Below are positions 1 to 9,056 of a DNA stretch of 47,153 nucleotides, piece by piece. Numbering within the stretch: the first letter of the stretch is position 1; the number at the start of each line of letters is the position of its first letter. This DNA is from an uncultured Muribaculaceae bacterium (GTDB lineage: Bacteria; Bacteroidota; Bacteroidia; Bacteroidales; Muribaculaceae). The translations under genes and the position numbers were made by a program. The notes below the pieces were generated by a model that saw only the letters and a program-made list of their open reading frames with translations, ran no database searches and had not been told where the DNA came from. Location of the stretch: positions 1 to 47,153 of the forward strand of contig CAJTKG010000022.1 in NCBI GenBank assembly GCA_910576935.1, in the 5' to 3' direction.

Positions 1-2
1 CG

Positions 3-95
3 GCACCGTGGGATCCGCCGGTCTGTTATTTCAAACAGGCAGACGACCCCTCGGAAGGTTTTGAACTCGTGCATCCGTTTGAATATTATCTTTAA
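3..95 (+). CDS. C-terminal end of an unknown protein (partial)
   Basis: An open frame enters from the left edge and ends with TAA at 93-95, giving about 30 residues that finish in HPFEYYL. The composition (Trp, Pro, acidic residues, aromatic tail) reads like real protein, and the following gene starts about 33 bases later on the same strand. Too little is present to name a family. It may be the last part of a gene co-transcribed with the small exported proteins that follow. Confidence 0.4.
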   Translation, partial: APWDPPVCYFKQADDPSEGFELVHPFEYYL

Positions 96-127
96 TATCT
101 ATGCTTTTCATGATAAATACATGCACA

Positions 128-625
128 ATGAAACTCATACCTATTCTAATAAGTCTGATAATTAGTGCCGCATTGTCGCCTCAATGTGCCGCAAAACCAA
201 CAGGGCCGTATATTGACTGCAAATATGGCAAGATAACAGTCAACGATGATTGTTTTTTTCTCAATACATTCCTCCCTTTTATTACAGGCTCTGACAGTTG
301 TCTGCAAGATAAAGATATTGCGGAGCACGACGATATATTTTTCAAGATTGTCGACCTCGCCGACGGGTCTGTATCTGAAGTATTGTTTAATTATCTCGTT
401 GATGCTATAAAAAATCATCCTGGCTTCGTCAGTCGTGCAGTCATGTCAGATAAAAAAATGCAGGCCATTAATGAAATAGTCGATGGTGAAGCTATTATGT
501 CGGGGGTAGAAAGCAAAGCGGGAATTCAGAATTTCAAGAAAAACTTTATATCAAACGTAAAGCCGTATTTAACAGCCGATGAATATACTATATTGGAAAC
601 AACGTTGTCATTGATTGAAAAATGA
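128..625 (+). CDS. Small exported protein of unknown function
   Basis: The frame is open from 101, but the ATG at 128 gives a normal signal peptide (MKLIPILISLIISAALSPQC, then AAKP), so I chose that start; the product is about 165 residues. The mature part has several Cys residues near the N terminus and an acidic, mostly helical C-terminal half. I recognise no catalytic motif or family. The stop overlaps the start of the next gene by four bases, so the two are probably co-translated. The block is clearly more AT-rich than the genes after 2181. A small periplasmic protein in such a block could be an immunity protein, but nothing here proves it. Confidence 0.6.
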   Translation: MKLIPILISLIISAALSPQCAAKPTGPYIDCKYGKITVNDDCFFLNTFLPFITGSDSCLQDKDIAEHDDIFFKIVDLADGSVSEVLFNYLVDAIKNHPGFVSRAVMSDKKMQAINEIVDGEAIMSGVESKAGIQNFKKNFISNVKPYLTADEYTILETTLSLIEK

Positions 626-1317
626 TGAACTTCATCCATATCTCAAATAATACCAAGATATTGCTGCTTTTTGCCATGTGCTTGTTTTGCCATAGTGCAT
701 CAGCACAAAAAGCAGGCTGCATATATGCAAATCTCGAAAGAGTATCCGCCGATTCGGTTTATGTGAGTATACACAACGAGACGTGTGACTCAATCTTTAT
801 TTTTTCAACATATCTTCCCGATGGATATGATATTTTAAGCCATAACGACCACTCTCTAAGTGAATACCTGCATCGATTTAATCCTGACGAAAACAGATAT
901 ACAATATCTTTCATACCGATAAAAAACCTTCTGTTTTTCGGCTGTCCGGACATGGTTTATATAGGTAAAGAGGCTGTTTACAACGGTTGCTTAGGCTATG
1001 CTTTTAAACCGATAACCTCGAACGGGTCTATAACAGTTGCATTGCCCATTACGTCTATTGTACAAAAAGATTATGTCGAAGAGTTTTATCCCGGTAAAGA
1101 TGACTATAATCCGGCCATCAGGACGAAATATAAGGAACGGCTCAAAAAGCTTAAACGCTATATACTCAAAGACGCAGGCTGTGTGTATGTCGAGTTTGCA
1201 CTATTTTTCAAAAATACGTTGCCTGATATTCTGAGTGAACACAGAATCGCCGATTGGACTCAAGAGACACTTCGAAATTATATAATAGTTTCACTGCCAA
1301 TAATACTAAATGAATGA
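622..1317 (+). CDS. Exported protein of unknown function
   Basis: 231 residues with an N-terminal hydrophobic stretch (KILLLFAMCLFCHSASAQ) typical of a signal peptide with cleavage after SAQ. A second Met directly follows the first, so the start is uncertain by one codon. The mature part has scattered Cys and many beta-prone stretches (ADSVYVSIHNETCDSIFIFS). No known family is recognised. It overlaps the upstream gene by four bases (ATGA), indicating a shared transcript. AT-rich like its neighbours, it is probably part of the same accessory cassette. Confidence 0.6.
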   Translation: MMNFIHISNNTKILLLFAMCLFCHSASAQKAGCIYANLERVSADSVYVSIHNETCDSIFIFSTYLPDGYDILSHNDHSLSEYLHRFNPDENRYTISFIPIKNLLFFGCPDMVYIGKEAVYNGCLGYAFKPITSNGSITVALPITSIVQKDYVEEFYPGKDDYNPAIRTKYKERLKKLKRYILKDAGCVYVEFALFFKNTLPDILSEHRIADWTQETLRNYIIVSLPIILNE

Positions 1318-1349
1318 ATTAAAAAATCATATACAAGATTAATTCGGTA

Positions 1350-1631
1350 ATGAAAGATATAATAATACGCGTTAGCCGCATATTTGTTTTGTTTGCGATG
1401 ATGGAGGTTATCCTTTGTCTTGTCGGATATCCCGCGTTGCGGTCTATAACGCCGCGTTTTTTTGTAGAGCTATTAATCATAGCGATATTATATACCCGAG
1501 TTGTCTTTGATTTTTCGAAACGATATATAAAAACCAATGAGGGCCATTTATTCCATAAATGTTATAATATATTGTTCGTTATAGGTTTATTGGCTATGTT
1601 TGTAGTGAAATATAAGTATCTGAAACAATGA
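1350..1631 (+). CDS. Small membrane protein of unknown function
   Basis: 93 residues with about three hydrophobic segments (residues ~8-26, ~33-50 and ~72-87) and basic loops between them, so an inner-membrane protein is likely. No family is recognised. It follows the exported protein by 32 bases and overlaps the next small membrane protein by four bases. The pair could be two related membrane proteins of one cassette; I see no catalytic residues. Confidence 0.5.
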   Translation: MKDIIIRVSRIFVLFAMMEVILCLVGYPALRSITPRFFVELLIIAILYTRVVFDFSKRYIKTNEGHLFHKCYNILFVIGLLAMFVVKYKYLKQ

Positions 1632-1906
1632 AGCCGCTTGATGTGAATCGACAGAAACAAGCCCTTGCCATAATGATGTCAATCTATGCAATGACAATAG
1701 TTTTTTGCGTGGTAATGAATTATTCTCATTTATATAAGTTTATGAGATTCATATACATAGGCTCTATATTCCTGATTATGGCAATTGTAACGGCGTTGAA
1801 TGTGTTTTTTCTGGCCGAGTATGTCGGATATATACAATCATTGTTCGTCTTATTGTTATTTATAGTTACGATAGCTCTAATATATCTAAATAGTGTAATC
1901 GTTTGA
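1628..1906 (+). CDS. Small membrane protein of unknown function
   Basis: 92 residues, strongly hydrophobic: segments at about residues 12-30, 38-60 and 68-90. The start ATG overlaps the TGA of the previous gene (ATGA), so the two are likely translated together. No family is recognised. This is the last gene of the AT-rich block. About 275 bases without a gene follow, and I see nothing in them except the pckA promoter and leader. Confidence 0.5.
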   Translation: MKPLDVNRQKQALAIMMSIYAMTIVFCVVMNYSHLYKFMRFIYIGSIFLIMAIVTALNVFFLAEYVGYIQSLFVLLLFIVTIALIYLNSVIV

Positions 1907-2085
1907 AATTGGTGATATTTGGTTTATTTAAGAGGCTTTGACTTTAGTGCTGTCAACCTTGGGTGCGGCAACGCTGTTAAAGTGATGCCAACTGTAGGAA
2001 GGGGGCTGATGTGAAGTGAAAAATATAAAAATAATTAATAAGGAAAAATTTCCATAATACTCTTTTCTATAATCAAAAAAGTTTA

Positions 2086-2093
2086 TAACTTTG
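2086..2093 (+). promoter_or_regulatory. -7 box of the pckA promoter
   Basis: TAACTTTG matches the Bacteroidota TAnnTTTG -7 consensus. No clean TTTG lies 19-21 bases upstream (only a T-rich stretch near 2063). The transcript would carry a leader of about 80 bases with a weak hairpin (GTCATC/GATGAC, 2117-2133) near its 5' end. Confidence 0.6.
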
Positions 2094-2180
2094 CAGTTGG
2101 AAAACAAGATAGGTGCGTCATCTTCAGGATGACTTAAGGCGACATATTACTAACATTTTATATATTCAAGTTACACAACA

Positions 2181-3824
2181 ATGAGCAACATTGAAGAAAT
2201 CAAGAAAAACCGTGTAGCCGAGATCAAAGCCGATCTCGCAAAATACGGTATCGAAGGCACTACCGAAGTCGTATACAATCCCTCTTATGAAGAGCTCTTC
2301 AAGGAAGAAACTCTCCCCGGCCTCGAAGGTTATGAAAAAGGTGTAGTTACCGAACTCGGTGCTGTCGATGTGATGACCGGCGTTTATACCGGCCGTTCGC
2401 CCAAAGACAAATTTATTGTTCTCGACGAAAAATCAAAAGACACCGTATGGTGGACAACCGAAGAATATAAAAACGACAACAAGCCCGCAACCCAGGAGGC
2501 ATGGAAAGCCTGCAAGGAGCTTGCTCTCAATGAGCTTTCGAACAAAAAGCTTTATGTTGTCGACGGTTTCTGCGGCGCGAACAAAGACACCCGCATGGCC
2601 GTACGCTTCATCATGGAAGTAGCATGGCAGGCACACTTCGTGACCAACATGTTTATCCGTCCCACAGCCGACGAGCTCGCCGACTTTACGCCCGACTTCA
2701 TCGTCTACAACGCTTCGAAGGCAAAACTCACAAACTACAAGGAGCTCGGTCTCAACAGCGAGACAGCCGTTGTCTTCAACATCACAAGCCGCGAACAGGT
2801 TATCATCAACACATGGTATGGCGGCGAGATGAAAAAAGGTATGTTCTCGATGATGAACTACTTCCTTCCTCTCAAGGGCATCGCTTCGATGCACTGCTCG
2901 GCCAACACCGACCTCGAGGGTAAAAACACCGCCATCTTCTTCGGCCTCTCGGGCACAGGTAAGACTACCCTCTCGACCGATCCCAAACGTCTCCTCATCG
3001 GTGACGACGAACACGGTTGGGATGACAACGGTGTCTTCAACTTCGAAGGCGGCTGCTATGCCAAGGTCATCAACCTCGACAAAGACAGCGAGCCCGACAT
3101 CTACAACGCTATCGTGCGTGACGCCCTCCTCGAGAACGTTACCGTCGACGCCAACGGCAAAATCGACTTCAACGACAAGAGCGTGACAGAGAATACCCGC
3201 GTAAGCTATCCCATCGACCACATCAAGAATATCGTACGTCCGATCTCTGCCGGTCCCGCCGCCAAGAACGTGATCTTCCTGAGTGCCGATGCTTTCGGTG
3301 TGCTTCCTCCCGTTTCTATCCTCACACCCGAGCAGACAAAATATTACTTCCTCTCGGGCTTCACCGCCAAACTCGCCGGTACAGAGCGCGGCATCACCGA
3401 GCCGACCCCGACATTCTCGGCTTGCTTCGGTCAGGCATTCCTCGAACTCCATCCTACAAAATATGCCGAGGAACTCGTTAAACGCATGACAGAGTCAGGC
3501 GCCAAGGCTTATCTCGTCAACACAGGATGGAACGGCACCGGCAAACGTATCTCTATCAAAGATACACGCGGCATCATCGACGCTATCCTCGACGGCGCCA
3601 TCCTCAAGGCTCCCACAAAGAAACTCCCCATCTTCGACTTTGAGATCCCGACCGAACTTCCCGGCGTAGATCCCAAGATTCTCGATCCGCGCGACACATA
3701 CGCAAATCCCGAAGAATGGGCTGTCAAGGCAAAAGACCTCGCAGAGCGTTTCATCAAAAACTTCAAGAAGTATGAGAACAACGCTGCCGGCAAAGCACTC
3801 GTTGCCGCAGGTCCTCAGCTCTAA
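2181..3824 (+). CDS. pckA: Phosphoenolpyruvate carboxykinase (ATP)
   Basis: 547 residues, the usual length for the ATP-dependent enzyme. It interconverts oxaloacetate + ATP with phosphoenolpyruvate + CO2 + ADP in the cytosol; in Bacteroidales it mainly fixes CO2 on the way to succinate and propionate. Visible motifs are the substrate site GVYTGRSPKDKF near residue 67, the P-loop GLSGTGKT (Lys261) followed by the metal-binding stretch GDDEHGW, and the conserved NTGWNGTGKR region towards the C terminus. It stands alone with its own promoter and a strong terminator directly after it. Codon use is strongly biased to C-ending codons, consistent with high expression. Confidence 0.97.
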   Translation: MSNIEEIKKNRVAEIKADLAKYGIEGTTEVVYNPSYEELFKEETLPGLEGYEKGVVTELGAVDVMTGVYTGRSPKDKFIVLDEKSKDTVWWTTEEYKNDNKPATQEAWKACKELALNELSNKKLYVVDGFCGANKDTRMAVRFIMEVAWQAHFVTNMFIRPTADELADFTPDFIVYNASKAKLTNYKELGLNSETAVVFNITSREQVIINTWYGGEMKKGMFSMMNYFLPLKGIASMHCSANTDLEGKNTAIFFGLSGTGKTTLSTDPKRLLIGDDEHGWDDNGVFNFEGGCYAKVINLDKDSEPDIYNAIVRDALLENVTVDANGKIDFNDKSVTENTRVSYPIDHIKNIVRPISAGPAAKNVIFLSADAFGVLPPVSILTPEQTKYYFLSGFTAKLAGTERGITEPTPTFSACFGQAFLELHPTKYAEELVKRMTESGAKAYLVNTGWNGTGKRISIKDTRGIIDAILDGAILKAPTKKLPIFDFEIPTELPGVDPKILDPRDTYANPEEWAVKAKDLAERFIKNFKKYENNAAGKALVAAGPQL

Positions 3825-3853
3825 TCCGACCTCAGATTAACAGCATAACGGCG

Positions 3854-3889
3854 GAGCCGCGTCACATTGCGTGATGCGGCTCTGTTTTT
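3854..3889 (+). terminator. Intrinsic terminator of pckA
   Basis: A 12-base stem (GAGCCGCGTCAC pairing with GTGATGCGGCTC, one G-U pair) with a short loop is followed by a T-rich run. It starts 30 bases after the pckA stop codon. Confidence 0.85.
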
Positions 3890-3943
3890 ATGGCCCGGTG
3901 TGTTTTTATGTAAACTATATCACTCATCTAACCGTTATTTTTG

Positions 3944-3951
3944 TAACTTTG
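3944..3951 (+). promoter_or_regulatory. -7 box of the phoH-purC-menG run
   Basis: TAACTTTG lies 21 bases before the chosen phoH start at 3972, so an upstream start at 3867 inside the terminator is not credible. No clear -33 TTG is seen at the usual distance. Confidence 0.6.
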
Positions 3952-3971
3952 CATCAATATTCATCGCCATT

Positions 3972-4940
3972 ATGATCGAACGCATCATCATCCTCGACAA
4001 TGTAGACCCTGTGAGCTTCTACGGGGTCAATAACTCAAATATGCAGCTGATAAAGAATCTTTATCCGAAGTTGCGTGTTTCGGCGCGGGGTTCTGTTATA
4101 AAGGTCATTGGCGAAGAAAGCGAGACCGCCGATTTCGAGCGCAAGATTAAAACGCTTGAATCGTACACGGCGCAGTATAATTCGCTGACCGAGGATGTCA
4201 TCATCGATATCGTCAAAGGCGAGGCTCCCCGCGAACTCAAACGCGACGATGTCATAATATACGGCATAAGCGGCAAGCCGATCGTGGGCCGCACGCCCAA
4301 CCAGCAGAAGCTTGTCGAGGAATTTTCGCATAACGATCTGACCTTCGCCCTCGGTCCGGCCGGTACGGGCAAGACCTATGTTGCGATAGCCCTTGCCGTG
4401 CGCGCTCTCAAAAACCGTGAGGCCCGCAAGATCATACTCTCGCGTCCGGCTGTCGAGGCCGGCGAGAAACTTGGTTTTCTTCCGGGTGACATGAAAGACA
4501 AGATCGATCCGTATCTGCAGCCGCTTTACGATGCGCTCGAAGATATGATTCCGGCGGTCAAGTTGCGTGAATATATGGATACCAAGGTGATACAGATCGC
4601 ACCACTCGCATTTATGCGCGGTCGCACGCTCAACGACGCTGTCATTGTGCTCGATGAGGCTCAGAACACCACGACGCATCAGATAAAGATGTTTCTCACT
4701 CGTCTGGGTATGAACGCCAAGATGATAATCACCGGAGATGTCACACAGATCGATCTGCCGCGGTCGACACGTTCGGGCCTGATCGAAGCCCTTAGGGTTC
4801 TCAAGGATGTGCCCGGCATCGGTCGCGTCGAGTTCGGCAAAAAAGACATCATACGCCATCAGCTCGTGCAGCGTATTGTCGAGGCCTACGAGCGCTACGA
4901 CAAAGAGTGCGAGCGGCAAAGCACGGAAACAGATCAATAA
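3972..4940 (+). CDS. phoH: PhoH-family P-loop ATPase
   Basis: 322 residues from the ATG at 3972 (MIERIIILDN). The frame extends upstream to 3867 but that would run through the terminator and promoter. The N-terminal ~110 residues resemble the KH-like region of PhoL/PhoH-type proteins. The PhoH ATPase domain follows, with Walker A GPAGTGKT (Lys134) and Walker B VIVLDEAQNTT. The family is a cytosolic ATPase linked to RNA metabolism and ribosome assembly; the exact role here is unknown. It is separated from purC by 32 bases and probably shares a transcript. Confidence 0.93.
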   Translation: MIERIIILDNVDPVSFYGVNNSNMQLIKNLYPKLRVSARGSVIKVIGEESETADFERKIKTLESYTAQYNSLTEDVIIDIVKGEAPRELKRDDVIIYGISGKPIVGRTPNQQKLVEEFSHNDLTFALGPAGTGKTYVAIALAVRALKNREARKIILSRPAVEAGEKLGFLPGDMKDKIDPYLQPLYDALEDMIPAVKLREYMDTKVIQIAPLAFMRGRTLNDAVIVLDEAQNTTTHQIKMFLTRLGMNAKMIITGDVTQIDLPRSTRSGLIEALRVLKDVPGIGRVEFGKKDIIRHQLVQRIVEAYERYDKECERQSTETDQ

Positions 4941-4972
4941 TGAACAACAACCAATAAACCAACAATACTCAC

Positions 4973-5926
4973 ATGGCAACGACTCTTACTCACACCGATT
5001 TCAACTTTCCCGGTCAGACTGCGGTCTATCACGGGAAAGTGCGTGATGTCTACACAATCGACGACAGTCTGCTGGTGATGGTGGCTACAGACCGCATCTC
5101 GGCGTTTGACGTTATCCTTCCCGAGGGCATTCCTTATAAAGGTCAGATGCTCAATCAGATTGCAGCCCAATTTCTCGACGCTACCGCCGACGTCGTGCCC
5201 AACTGGAAGCTTGCCGTCCCCGATCCGATGGTGACAGTCGGTTACAAATGTGAAGGTTTCCGTGTCGAGATGATAATACGCGGTTATCTCACCGGCAGCG
5301 CATGGCGCGAGTATGCCGCCGGCGCGCGTGAGATATGTGGCGTGAAGCTTCCCGACGGCATGCGTGAAAACCAGCGTTTCGACGAGCCGATCATCACGCC
5401 GACCACCAAGGCTGAGGCCGGTCACGACGAAAACATCTCGCGCGATGAGATCATAGCCCGTGGCATCGTCAGTGCTGAAGACTACGAGGTCATGGAACGA
5501 TATACACGCGAGCTGTTCAAAATCGGCACGCGCATGGCCGCCGAAAAAGGGTTGATACTCGTAGACACCAAATATGAGTTCGGCAAGCTGGCCGACAAGG
5601 TTATACTCATCGATGAGATCCACACTCCCGACTCGTCGCGTTACTTCTATGCCGATGGTTATGAGAAACGTTTTGAGCTTGGTCAGCCCCAGCGCCAGCT
5701 CTCTAAGGAGTTCGTGCGCCAGTGGCTCATCGAGAACGATTTCATGGGCAAACCCGGGCAGAAAGTGCCCGAGATGACTCCCGCCGTATGTGAAAGCATC
5801 TCTGACCGGTATATCGAACTTTATGAGCACATCACGGGCAAGCCTTTCGTCAAGGCTCCCGAGGAGCATCTTGAAGACCGTATCGCACGCAATGTCCTTG
5901 ACTGTCTCGACCGTCTGAAAGCATGA
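4973..5926 (+). CDS. purC: Phosphoribosylaminoimidazole-succinocarboxamide synthase
   Basis: 317 residues. It joins CAIR with aspartate using ATP to make SAICAR in purine biosynthesis. The N terminus has the typical GKVRDVY motif, then ATDRISAFDV and, mid-protein, VEMIIRGYLTGSAW. DTKYEFG and IDEIHTPDSSRY complete the ATP and substrate sites. The length matches the Bacteroidales form. The stop overlaps the next ATG (ATGA), so purC and menG are translationally coupled. Confidence 0.96.
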   Translation: MATTLTHTDFNFPGQTAVYHGKVRDVYTIDDSLLVMVATDRISAFDVILPEGIPYKGQMLNQIAAQFLDATADVVPNWKLAVPDPMVTVGYKCEGFRVEMIIRGYLTGSAWREYAAGAREICGVKLPDGMRENQRFDEPIITPTTKAEAGHDENISRDEIIARGIVSAEDYEVMERYTRELFKIGTRMAAEKGLILVDTKYEFGKLADKVILIDEIHTPDSSRYFYADGYEKRFELGQPQRQLSKEFVRQWLIENDFMGKPGQKVPEMTPAVCESISDRYIELYEHITGKPFVKAPEEHLEDRIARNVLDCLDRLKA

Positions 5927-6678
5927 CCGAAGTCAAGGCCGAGAAAATAAAACCTTATAGCGACAGCCGTGCCAAGGGCAGTCAGGTGCGAGAGATGTTC
6001 GACTCGATCGCACCCGCTTATGATTTCATGAACCGGGCCATGACTTTCGGCATCGACAAGCTATGGCGTCGCCGCGCCGTCAAGGCTGTGGCCGACGGCG
6101 CGCCGCACCGCATTCTTGATGTGGCCACGGGCACGGGTGATCTTGCCATTGCTCTCGCGCGCCGTATAGCCGGGGTGACTGTCACGGGCGTTGATCTTTC
6201 AGATGGCATGATCGACATCGGACGCCGTAAGGTAGACGCTGCCGGACTTGCCGATCGTATAAGCCTCACCGCAGGCGACTGTCTGGCGCTGCCTTTTGAC
6301 GATGAAAGTTTCGATGCGGTCACTGTGGCATACGGTGTCAGAAATTTCGAACACCTCGACCGCGGCTATGACGAGATGTTGAGGGTTCTCGCCCCGGGTG
6401 GCATGATCTGTGTTGTCGAACTCTCGACACCGGTCAATCCTATCGTCAGGCCGTTCTATAATCTTTATACCAAGGCAATCATCCCTACGCTCGGACGCCT
6501 TGTCTCCAAAGATGTCAGAGCATACAGCTATCTGCCCGAGAGCATAGCAGCCGTTCCGCAAGGGGAGGCTATGACGGCCCTTATGGAGGCCTCGGGCTTC
6601 ATCGGTGCGCGGTTTCGCCGTATGACGCTCGGTGTCTGTACGATATATATTGCATACAAGAACGTAACTAACAACTGA
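5923..6678 (+). CDS. menG: Demethylmenaquinone methyltransferase (UbiE/MenG)
   Basis: 251 residues; a SAM-dependent methyltransferase that performs the last step of menaquinone synthesis. Motif I is DVATGTGDLAIAL; the family signature YDFMNRAMTFGIDKLWRR lies near residue 35 and VAYGVRNFEHLDRGYDEMLR in the central part. Menaquinone is the expected quinone in Bacteroidales, so the menaquinone role is more likely than ubiquinone. It overlaps purC by four bases and is followed after two bases by the DUF3078 gene. Confidence 0.94.
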   Translation: MTEVKAEKIKPYSDSRAKGSQVREMFDSIAPAYDFMNRAMTFGIDKLWRRRAVKAVADGAPHRILDVATGTGDLAIALARRIAGVTVTGVDLSDGMIDIGRRKVDAAGLADRISLTAGDCLALPFDDESFDAVTVAYGVRNFEHLDRGYDEMLRVLAPGGMICVVELSTPVNPIVRPFYNLYTKAIIPTLGRLVSKDVRAYSYLPESIAAVPQGEAMTALMEASGFIGARFRRMTLGVCTIYIAYKNVTNN

Positions 6679-6680
6679 AA

Positions 6681-8021
6681 ATGGTGAAAATAAGACTTTC
6701 AATATTCAAGGCCTTGTTGCCGGCGGTTTTAGTCATGGTCGCTTTCATGGCATCGGCTCAGGCGCGTTATTTTGATTCGGCCGTCGTCGATGAAGCCGAT
6801 GTAGTGGCCGATACCGATACGGTTGGTCCGGGCCTTGTAGGTGACAGTATTGTCATCGATACGACGATTGTATTGCCGCGTCTGCCGCGGTATTTCTTTC
6901 GTCCGGCGGTATATGACCACTATAAATTCCGTGACACGGTCAAACTCGACGAGAAATTCTATTCGGGTAAAGATTATATGAAATGGATCGAGGACGAGGA
7001 GTTTGTCAACCGCAATATGGACAACCTACGCTACAATCTTTTCATCGGCCGTCCCGATCTTGTGAAGTATAATGTCGACATGTTGCCCGAAGCTCCCAAG
7101 GTCTATCATGCCATAGTGAACCCCGAAGACCACACCATTACCATCGAGGAAGTGGTCAAGGCGCCCATAGGCGGTACGACCCTGAAGCCCGTCGAGGTTA
7201 AAAAACGTCATTGGATCAGGGATTTCCGCACATCGCTCCAGTTTTCACAGGCCTATGTGTCGCCCAACTGGTATCAAGGCGGCAACAACAACCTCAATGT
7301 GCTCGGCCATATATATTATAATGTTAAGCTCAATCAGGAGTATCACCCCAGACTTCTCTTCGAGACGACTGCCCAATATAAGCTCGGTCTCAACAGTGCC
7401 CCCGACGACAGCCTGCGTAACTACAGTATCTCCGAAGATCTTTTCCAGATCAATACGACACTCGGTATAAAGGCCGCCAACCGATGGTACTACTCGCTGA
7501 CCGCTCAGTTCAAGACACAGCTGCTCAATTCATACAAGAGCAACACCCACGACCTTGTCGCGGCGCTTCTCTCGCCCGGCGACCTTACGGCCGGTGTCGG
7601 TATGACATACAATTATGTGTCGCCGAAGAAGAATTTCACGTTTGACGCCTCGCTTGCTCCCTTATCGTACAATATGCGCACCTGTATCAACGAGGAGATT
7701 GACGAGACGGCATATGGCATCACCGAAGGTCGCAAGACGGTCCATAAGTTTGGTTCGTCGGCCGAGTTCAAGCTCATGTGGCGCATGTCATCCAATATCG
7801 TCTTCAACTCGCGTCTGTTTGCATTCTCGGACTATGATGTTTTCAGGGCCGACTGGGAGAATACGCTCATGTTTGAGATCAATCGTTTCCTGACTACACA
7901 GGTTTACGCCCACCTGCGCTATGACACAAACGGTGTCGAGGCCGAAGGTACAAAATGGAAGAAATTACAGCTCAAAGAGATACTCTCGATAGGCTTTTCT
8001 TATAAATTCAGTTCGCTCTGA
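6681..8021 (+). CDS. DUF3078 outer-membrane beta-barrel-like protein
   Basis: 446 residues with a signal peptide (LPAVLVMVAFMASAQA). After an acidic linker, the C-terminal ~270 residues show alternating aromatic/hydrophobic strands, many ending in N-rich turns, e.g. SLQFSQAYVSPNWYQGGNNN and LTAGVGMTYNYVSPKKNF, and the chain ends with FSYKFSSL. This is the DUF3078 pattern, a Bacteroidota outer-membrane beta-barrel family of unknown function. It is very likely in the same transcript as menG. The stop TGA shares a base with the next ATG. Confidence 0.85.
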   Translation: MVKIRLSIFKALLPAVLVMVAFMASAQARYFDSAVVDEADVVADTDTVGPGLVGDSIVIDTTIVLPRLPRYFFRPAVYDHYKFRDTVKLDEKFYSGKDYMKWIEDEEFVNRNMDNLRYNLFIGRPDLVKYNVDMLPEAPKVYHAIVNPEDHTITIEEVVKAPIGGTTLKPVEVKKRHWIRDFRTSLQFSQAYVSPNWYQGGNNNLNVLGHIYYNVKLNQEYHPRLLFETTAQYKLGLNSAPDDSLRNYSISEDLFQINTTLGIKAANRWYYSLTAQFKTQLLNSYKSNTHDLVAALLSPGDLTAGVGMTYNYVSPKKNFTFDASLAPLSYNMRTCINEEIDETAYGITEGRKTVHKFGSSAEFKLMWRMSSNIVFNSRLFAFSDYDVFRADWENTLMFEINRFLTTQVYAHLRYDTNGVEAEGTKWKKLQLKEILSIGFSYKFSSL

Positions 8022-8566
8022 TGTTGAGAATGCTGCGGCATATTGTCGCGGCGTTTCTCGCCGCAACCTGTGCGGTCGCGGCTACGGCCGGGCGGTCGGC
8101 TTTCACCCGTGTCTGCGCCATGGTCGATGACGGGCGCGGCGACCCTATTGAAGGCGTCTGGCGCATAGCCGGTGACGGGGCTGTTTTTGCTGTTCTTCCG
8201 GATGGTGAAAGCGACGATATATTCAGGCTCGTCATTGTCGATTCGCCCGATATGTCGGTGTTGCCCATGACCGAATTCGGCTCGGCCCGGCGTACAGCTG
8301 TCGCCGGGCGCTATGATGCCAGGGTTTCGGCGTCGCTGAAATCGGGCGCTCCCGTGAGGCGCGATCAAAATCTCATAATCAGCCTTAGAGAAGATGGCCG
8401 TCTTGTATTCGAGCCATATAAGAAAGGGCTGAAGTTCAATCTCTGGCGTGTGCTGCCTTATATGTTCCGCTTCAGCGTTGTCAGTCAGGATACGCGTCCG
8501 TCGGCTATCGACGGCGCTGTCAGGCTCTATCCTGCCGGAGAAGCCGTAAAACCTCTTGTTTTCTGA
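8021..8566 (+). CDS. Exported protein of unknown function
   Basis: 181 residues with an N-terminal signal peptide (HIVAAFLAATCAVAATAG). The mature part is mostly beta-prone (YDARVSASLKSGAPV, LIISLREDGRLVF) and lacks recognisable catalytic motifs. It starts on the last base of the DUF3078 gene and is followed after four bases by another exported protein, so the three envelope genes form one unit. No family is recognised. Confidence 0.65.
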   Translation: MLRMLRHIVAAFLAATCAVAATAGRSAFTRVCAMVDDGRGDPIEGVWRIAGDGAVFAVLPDGESDDIFRLVIVDSPDMSVLPMTEFGSARRTAVAGRYDARVSASLKSGAPVRRDQNLIISLREDGRLVFEPYKKGLKFNLWRVLPYMFRFSVVSQDTRPSAIDGAVRLYPAGEAVKPLVF

Positions 8567-8570
8567 CGTT

Positions 8571-9056
8571 ATGAGACTGATATTGCTGATATTGATTGTT
8601 GTCATAACGGGTTTTGCAGCCGAGGCGCGCCGCACAACGCGTCGCGGGCTTAAACCGGGGCCGGTCATGTCCCGTGAAGCTGTTGTTGCGGGAGACACCA
8701 TAGCCGTCTCCGAGAGCGATTTCACTCTCGCGGGTTTTGAAAAGCCTCTGCGCTCGAGACGCGAGAGTTTCTTTGTGACCAATAATACTGATCGCAATAT
8801 CATATCGCTGCGTGTCAAGATAATATATTATGATCTCGACGACCGCATGCTTGATTCGCGGGTTGTCGACGCTACGGTTGATGTCGCTCCCGGCGAGACA
8901 TGCCGCGTCTACATCCGTGCCTGGGATCTACAGGATGTGTTTTATTATTACCGTTCGGCGCGTCCGCGTTCGGGCGTCGCCACGCCGTTCAAGGTTGCCG
9001 TCACTGTCATAGGCGCGGTAGCAGTCAAAAATGTTGAAAAAAAACAAGAATTATGA
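8571..9056 (+). CDS. Exported FxLYD-like protein of unknown function
   Basis: 161 residues from the ATG at 8571 (MRLILLILIVVITGFAAEA). The frame is open from 8556, but that start would overlap the previous gene and spoil the signal peptide. The core (FFVTNNTDRNIISLRVKIIY, then VAPGETCRVYIRAWD) resembles the FxLYD-type beta-sandwich found in small exported proteins. The function is unknown. Its stop overlaps the mtnN start by four bases. Confidence 0.65.
   Translation: MRLILLILIVVITGFAAEARRTTRRGLKPGPVMSREAVVAGDTIAVSESDFTLAGFEKPLRSRRESFFVTNNTDRNIISLRVKIIYYDLDDRMLDSRVVDATVDVAPGETCRVYIRAWDLQDVFYYYRSARPRSGVATPFKVAVTVIGAVAVKNVEKKQEL

Noticed and set aside
2433..3452. 339-residue minus-strand ORF opposite pckA
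   Set aside because: It is the mirror of a highly biased coding frame; the plus strand encodes an intact PEP carboxykinase.
3867..3971. Longer N terminus for PhoH
   Set aside because: It would run through the pckA terminator and the -7 box at 3944-3951; the ATG at 3972 gives the normal family start.
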